Source: Micromonospora eburnea
GTDB lineage: Bacteria > Actinomycetota > Actinomycetes > Mycobacteriales > Micromonosporaceae
Assembly (NCBI RefSeq): GCF_900090225.1
Contig: NZ_FMHY01000002.1
Span: forward strand, 3,472,001-3,536,000
DNA: 64,000 nt
Reading direction: 5' to 3'
Notes under the pieces: model-generated
Seen by the model: only the letters and a program-made list of their open reading frames with translations
Databases searched by the model: none
What the model was told of the DNA's origin: nothing
Made by a program: the position numbers and the translations under genes
Part shown: piece after piece, positions 60,221 through 64,000 of the stretch
Layout of the letters: every line of letters begins with the position of its first letter
How positions within the stretch are numbered: position 1 is the first letter of the stretch

Positions 60221-61111
60221 TCAAACCAGGTCGACGCGCTCGAACTCGATCGGATAGCCGGCCCGGGCGAAGGTGGCCGCCATCGGCGCATTGCCCTGAT
60301 CGGTGGCCGCCACGATCACCTCGGCACCCACCTCGACCAGCCGGTGCGTGGCCTCGACCAGCAGGTCGTAGGCGTACCCGTGGCCCCGCTGCCCGGGCAA
60401 CACCCCGACAAACCCGACAACGTGATCGGTCTGGTTGCGGGCCGGCACGATTATCCCGGCCAACTCCCCACCCTCGGTGTAGGCGAGCTGCCACCAGTCC
60501 CGAGGGCTCGGCATCCACCGCAGCAGGTCCAGTTCCTCCCGGGCCGCAACGTCCGGGCCCCGGGTGGCGGTCACGTGCCGGGTGTGGGCGTCCAGGCTGC
60601 CCTCGCCGACCCGACGCAGCACGTCCAGGATCACCGCGTCGTCCGGCTCGGGCCGGAACACCAGCCGCCCGGGCCGCGCCGGCAGACCACACCCAAGCGT
60701 CCACCGGTAGCGGTACCGCTCGACCAGCACCCGCATGCCGGCGGCCCTCGCCGCGTCGATCCGGGCCTGCCCCTGCGCCCGCACCGCCGGGTCGTCCCGC
60801 CAGCCGTGGGGGAGCAGGATCGAATACTCGGCCCGCAGCGGCGCGGCCCGCAACAGCGCGACCGCCGCAGTCGGGTCGGTGAAGTCGAACCAGTCCAGCG
60901 CCAAGGGCGCCGGATCGTCCGGCCCGGCCCACCACGCGGCCCGGGCGACAACCACGCCGCCGCGCAGGGCCACCCACGTCCACTCCGGGCGGTAGCTGCC
61001 GCCGGCGTACGTCTCGCCCAGCACCGCCCGCCCGACCAGTCCCGGGTCGGCAAGGGAGTCGAAAAGCTGTTCCTCGCCCGCGACGAGCGGGCGGATGACC
61101 AGATCGGTCAT
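60221..61111 (-). CDS. GNAT acetyltransferase, long form with leader region
   Basis: The 296-residue protein has a weakly conserved N-terminal half (residues 1-165, MTDLVIRPLVAGEEQLFDSL) that may be a degenerate GNAT copy, and a clear C-terminal GNAT domain: WWQLAYTEGGELAGIIVPAR, HVVGFVGVLPGQRGHGYAYD (acetyl-CoA loop, about 230-249) and EVIVAATDQGNAPMAATFAR. The Shine-Dalgarno is GGAAGGA. Upstream lies a short ORF with a perfect ribosome-binding site and a hairpin that could control this gene by translation. The substrate is unknown. Confidence 0.92.
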   Translation of the reverse strand: MTDLVIRPLVAGEEQLFDSLADPGLVGRAVLGETYAGGSYRPEWTWVALRGGVVVARAAWWAGPDDPAPLALDWFDFTDPTAAVALLRAAPLRAEYSILLPHGWRDDPAVRAQGQARIDAARAAGMRVLVERYRYRWTLGCGLPARPGRLVFRPEPDDAVILDVLRRVGEGSLDAHTRHVTATRGPDVAAREELDLLRWMPSPRDWWQLAYTEGGELAGIIVPARNQTDHVVGFVGVLPGQRGHGYAYDLLVEATHRLVEVGAEVIVAATDQGNAPMAATFARAGYPIEFERVDLV

Positions 61112-61145
61112 GAGAATCCTTCCAGGAAGCGGTGCGCTCCCCGGA

Positions 61146-61202
61146 TCAGGAACCCGACGTCCCCGCAGACGGGTGGGAGCGCATGACAGTCGTACGTGCC
61201 AT
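61146..61202 (-). CDS. Probable 18-residue leader peptide with attenuator-like hairpin
   Basis: Leftward, ATG at 61202 is preceded by GGAGGTGA five bases upstream, the strongest ribosome-binding site in the window, and encodes MARTTVMRSHPSAGTSGS before TGA at 61146-61148. The acetyltransferase starts 34 bases later. TGCGCTCCC inside the peptide gene (61175-61183 on the plus strand) pairs exactly with the segment at 61133-61141 beyond the stop, just before the acetyltransferase ribosome-binding site. This is how translation-attenuation leaders are arranged. A candidate -10 (TACGGT) lies about 40 bases upstream of the peptide. Confidence 0.5.
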   Translation of the reverse strand: MARTTVMRSHPSAGTSGS

Positions 61203-61301
61203 GGCGCTCACCTCCCTCCGGTCTCGTCGAGGACGCGACGGAACCGTATCAGACGGTCCGAGCCCCAGCCGAGGCGTTATCGGCCGGGGCCGGCAACCCA
61301 C

Positions 61302-61985
61302 TCAGGGGGTCTCGCGCAGCTCCGCCAACCGCGCCTCGATCTCCGCCAACTCCGCACGCAGCTTCTCCGCCTGCTGCTCAGCCTCCGCCCGCTCGGACGC
61401 CAGGATCTGCTCCACCGCCTCCTGCACCCCCGGCACGTCCACCAACGCCACCATCCGCAACGCCTCCGCCGGCTTCACCACGTACGGCTTGGCCAACGCC
61501 TTGGCGCCCTGCTGCGCCGCCACCGTCCACTCGCCGTCGGCGTACGCCAACGTCACCGTCAGCCCCGCCGGACTCTTCGGCTTCGCCGCCTTCACCGCCC
61601 GACGCGCCGGCTGTTTCGTCTCCACCTGCTGCTCCACCTTCGGCTCCTCCTGACGCGGCGCCGGCACCCGCGGCGTGTCCAACACGAACTCCGGCTCCAC
61701 CACCGCCGGGGGCTCCTCGACCTCCGGCTTCGGCTCCGCCGGCTTCCGCCCGGCCCCCTTCGGCGCGATCGCCAGATCGGCGGGGGAGAAGGGCAACTCG
61801 TCCCGGCCGAACCGCACCACCACGAACTCCTCGGACACCGCCGGATCGGTCAACCCCACCACCTGCCCGACCTGACCCGCGATCTGCCCCGCCGCCGCCG
61901 TGAACACCACCTTCGGCTTCCGGCCCCCCGCCAACGCCTCCCGGATGCCCTGCACCTCGTCAGTGGACAAACCCTGTCCCGCCAT
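61302..61985 (-). CDS. Actinobacterial protein with basic/acidic linker and C-terminal coiled coil, unknown function
   Basis: The 227-residue protein starts MAGQGLSTDEVQGIREALAG after GAGAGGG. Residues 1-75 form a small domain (KVVFTAAAGQIAGQVGQVVG, EEFVVVRFGRDELPFSPADL). Residues 80-145 are a Pro/Glu/Lys-rich linker, and 145-190 a second small domain (LTVTLAYADGEWTVAAQQGA). The last 45 residues are a coiled coil (EAEQQAEKLRAELAEIEARL). No catalytic motif or membrane segment is visible. I do not recognise a described function. Confidence 0.75.
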   Translation of the reverse strand: MAGQGLSTDEVQGIREALAGGRKPKVVFTAAAGQIAGQVGQVVGLTDPAVSEEFVVVRFGRDELPFSPADLAIAPKGAGRKPAEPKPEVEEPPAVVEPEFVLDTPRVPAPRQEEPKVEQQVETKQPARRAVKAAKPKSPAGLTVTLAYADGEWTVAAQQGAKALAKPYVVKPAEALRMVALVDVPGVQEAVEQILASERAEAEQQAEKLRAELAEIEARLAELRETP

Positions 61986-62052
61986 CACAGCCCTCTCCCG
62001 TACACACGTTTGATCGCAGCCTTGATACCAGCCCGCTGTGACACCACGGAGA

Positions 62053-62511
62053 TCAACCCCCCAACGCCCGCAACGCCGCATCCGCGTGCTCGGACATGCT
62101 CAACTCGCTACGCACCACCGCCAACACCCGCCGATCCTGACCGATCACAAACGTCATCCGCCGCGTGCTCAACGCACCCAACGGCAACCGGCGCCGCACC
62201 CCGAACGCCTCCGCCACCACACCGTCGACATCCGACAGCAGCGGATAGTCGAACCCGTGCCGCCGGGAGAACTCCGCCTGCCGCGCCACCGGATCACGAC
62301 TGATCCCCACCCGCTGCGCGCCGACCGCCCCGAACTCCGCCGCCAGATCCCGGAAATGGCAACTCTCCGCCGTGCACCCCCGCGTCATCGCCGCCGGATA
62401 AAAGAACAACACCACCGGCCCCGCCGACAACAACTCCGACAACCGCCGCGGCGTACCCGTCTCGTCCGGCAACTCGAAATCGTCGACCAGATCCCCGACA
62501 CCCACACCCAC
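62053..62511 (-). CDS. Peroxiredoxin (AhpC/TSA, BCP/PrxQ type)
   Basis: The 152-residue protein has VGDLVDDFELPDETGTPRRL, PVVLFFYPAAMTRGCTAESC with the peroxidatic Cys at about 46 and a resolving Cys at 51, as in atypical 2-Cys PrxQ proteins, then VGISRDPVARQAEFSRRHGF and YPLLSDVDGVVAEAFGVRRR. It reduces hydroperoxides with thioredoxin-type donors in the cytosol. GGAGGT fixes GTG 62511. It is divergent from the short-chain dehydrogenase and 67 bp before the coiled-coil gene. Confidence 0.95.
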   Translation of the reverse strand: MGVGVGDLVDDFELPDETGTPRRLSELLSAGPVVLFFYPAAMTRGCTAESCHFRDLAAEFGAVGAQRVGISRDPVARQAEFSRRHGFDYPLLSDVDGVVAEAFGVRRRLPLGALSTRRMTFVIGQDRRVLAVVRSELSMSEHADAALRALGG

Positions 62512-62676
62512 CGCGCACCTCCGTCCGACAGCCCGACACCACGGGAGCGTAGGCGATCGAATCCGCGCCGCCGTCGATGCGCCACCCGCCGTCACCCCTG
62601 TGACCGGGCTCTCCACGACCGGACCGCGCCGGCCACGGTAACGTCACCCGCACCACCAGGGCAGGGGAGCGGACCA

Positions 62677-63405
62677 TTGACCAACGTCACCATCGTCACC
62701 GGCGGTAGCCGCGGCATCGGCGCCGCCACCGCCCGCCGACTCGCCGCCGCCGGCCACCACATCGCCATCGGCTACCACCACGACCACCACGCCGCGAAGG
62801 CCGTCCTCGCCGACATCCACGCCACCGGCCGCCGCGGCATCGCCGTCCCCGCCGACACCCGCGACCCCGACCAGGTCCAACAACTCTTTGACGCCGCCGC
62901 CGACCTCGGCCCACTCACCGGCCTGGTCAACAACGCCGGCATCACCAGCCCCATCGGCCCCTTCACCGACCTGCGCGTCGACGACCTGCGCCGGGTCGTC
63001 GACGTCAACCTCATCGGATACGTCCTCTGCGCCCAGCAGGCCGCCCGCCGGATGACCCGCGGCGGCGCCATCGTCAACATCTCCTCCGCCGCCGCCACCC
63101 TCGGCAGCCCCGGCGAATACATCCACTACGCCGCCGTCAAAGCCGCCACCGACACCCTCACCATCGGCCTCGCCAAGGAACTCGCCCCCCGCGGCATCCG
63201 CGTCAACGCCGTCGCCCCCGGCATCATCCGCACCGACATCCACGCCGTCTCCGGCGTACCCGACCGGGCCGACAGCGCCGCCGGACGCATCCCGCTGGGC
63301 CGCGCCGGCGAACCCGACGAGATCGCCGCCACCATCGCCTTCCTCCTCGGCCCCGACGCCTCCTACACCACCGGCGCCGTCGTACGCATCGCCGGCGGCC
63401 TCTGA
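62677..63405 (+). CDS. Short-chain dehydrogenase/reductase (FabG-like)
   Basis: The 242-residue protein has the classical motifs: TIVTGGSRGIGAATARRLAA (TGxxxGIG at about 8-15), GLVNNAGI (about 85-92), the catalytic Ser in IVNISSAAATLGS, YIHYAAVKAATD (YxxxK) and RVNAVAPGIIRTDI. It reduces or oxidises an unknown carbonyl/alcohol with NAD(P). The start is TTG 62677, eight bases after GGGGAG; no ATG or GTG suits. It is the sole TTG start that I needed in the window. Confidence 0.93.
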   Translation: MTNVTIVTGGSRGIGAATARRLAAAGHHIAIGYHHDHHAAKAVLADIHATGRRGIAVPADTRDPDQVQQLFDAAADLGPLTGLVNNAGITSPIGPFTDLRVDDLRRVVDVNLIGYVLCAQQAARRMTRGGAIVNISSAAATLGSPGEYIHYAAVKAATDTLTIGLAKELAPRGIRVNAVAPGIIRTDIHAVSGVPDRADSAAGRIPLGRAGEPDEIAATIAFLLGPDASYTTGAVVRIAGGL

Positions 63406-63418
63406 ACCCGCCGCCCGG

Positions 63419-64000
63419 TCACCGATTCAGATAGGCGAGCACGGCAAGCACCCGACGATTGTCGTCAGTCGACGGCGCCAGGTCGAGCTTGCCGAAAATA
63501 CCCGCGATGTGTTTCGTGACCGCGCTCTCGCTGACATGGAGCTGAGCGGCGATCGCCGAGTTCGACCGGCCCTCGGCCATCAGCTGAAGCACGTCACGTT
63601 CCCGCTCGGTCAGGGCGCTCACCGTACCCCTGGCATCGCTGCGGCGCAGCAGCCGGACGATGACCTCCGGATCGAGCACGGTCCCACCACCAGCCACCCG
63701 CCGGACCGTGTCAAGGAACTGCTCGGCGTCGAAGACCCGATCCTTGAGCAGATAACCGATCCCGCCGGCGCCGTCATCCAGCAACTCGCGGGCGTAGAGC
63801 TGCTCGACGTACTGCGACAGGAGCAGAATCGGCAGGCCAGGATGGCGGCCCCGGGCGGCGAGCGCCGCCCGCAGCCCCTCGTCGGTGAACGACGGCGGCA
63901 ACCGGACGTCGACGACCGCCACCTCGGGAGGATCGCCGAGCAGCAGGTCAAGAAGCTCAGGGCCGTTGTCCACCGCGTCGACCTCGAACCCGTGCTCCCG
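63419..64000 (-). CDS. NarL/FixJ-type response regulator, 5' end outside window
   Basis: About 193 codons are visible. The receiver domain shows the phospho-acceptor in VAVVDVRLPPSFTDEGLRAA, the switch Ser in LPILLLSQY and the Lys in GGIGYLLKD. The LuxR-type DNA-binding domain follows (VSALTERERDVLQLMAEGRS then NSAIAAQLHVSESAVTKHIA) and the protein ends VLAVLAYLNR. The frame continues upstream past 64000 (EHGFEVDAVDNGPELLDLLL), so the start and, presumably, a sensor kinase lie outside the window. Confidence 0.95.
   Translation of the reverse strand, partial: REHGFEVDAVDNGPELLDLLLGDPPEVAVVDVRLPPSFTDEGLRAALAARGRHPGLPILLLSQYVEQLYARELLDDGAGGIGYLLKDRVFDAEQFLDTVRRVAGGGTVLDPEVIVRLLRRSDARGTVSALTERERDVLQLMAEGRSNSAIAAQLHVSESAVTKHIAGIFGKLDLAPSTDDNRRVLAVLAYLNR

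Overview
The window is one continuous piece of very GC-rich DNA (about 72-74 percent by eye), with third codon positions almost all G or C, many GTG starts and frequent four-base stop/start overlaps. Protein families such as the TIGR04222 membrane protein, the DUF1992 protein, the ECF41 sigma factor and the Tat lipoproteins point to a high-GC actinomycete, most likely Micromonospora or a close relative (inference from style and families; no rRNA or tRNA is present to confirm it). It reads as chromosomal accessory/catabolic territory. I found no rRNA, tRNA, CRISPR array, polyketide or peptide synthetase, or intact insertion sequence.

Region 1 (1-10.5 kb) is a glycoside-utilisation locus: a LacI regulator (cut by the window edge), a family 3 glycoside hydrolase, a ROK repressor, a Tat lipoprotein sugar-binding protein with two permeases but no ATPase, and a family 42 beta-galactosidase. 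A xylO-like inverted repeat precedes the binding-protein gene and two LacI-type palindromes precede the family 3 gene. Region 2 (10.6-21.6 kb) is a set of small independent units: a TetR repressor with a doubled operator facing a TIM-barrel protein, an exporter, acetyltransferases, a sirtuin, an ECF41 sigma factor, a DUF1062 protein, a WYL regulator facing a hydrolase, and an HNH protein. Region 3 (21.7-26.1 kb) is a LacI regulator with a 34-bp perfect palindrome and two secreted proteins, a LamG-fold protein and a PQQ-type sugar dehydrogenase.

Region 4 (27.2-36.7 kb) is the most interesting part: a LacI-controlled divergent catabolic locus. A seven-gene leftward run encodes an NMT1/SsuA-type ABC importer, a Gfo/Idh/MocA dehydrogenase, a DUF993 aldolase-like protein, a TIM-barrel isomerase and glycerate kinase. 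The rightward run encodes LacI and an enolase-superfamily enzyme. Together they look like uptake, oxidation, dehydration or epimerisation and aldol cleavage of an unidentified compound ending in glycerate.

Region 5 (36.7-49 kb) carries scars: a Tn3 transposase tail, a methyltransferase tail, and two head-to-head truncated gene pairs in which a regulator and its divergent neighbour have both lost their 5' ends. A tyrosine recombinase lies between the two scars. Around them are a YfbK-like VWA lipoprotein, a TIGR04222 protein, a GT39-like membrane glycosyltransferase and a VanZ protein. Region 6 (49-64 kb) is mostly housekeeping-like: a frameshifted acyl-CoA dehydrogenase, thymidine kinase, an Atg22-like transporter, a glycerophosphodiesterase, an HTH/DUF4180 pair, an HxlR/NmrA pair, an acyltransferase, cytochrome bd oxidase (cydAB), an acetyltransferase behind a probable leader peptide, a peroxiredoxin, a short-chain dehydrogenase and a response regulator cut by the window end.
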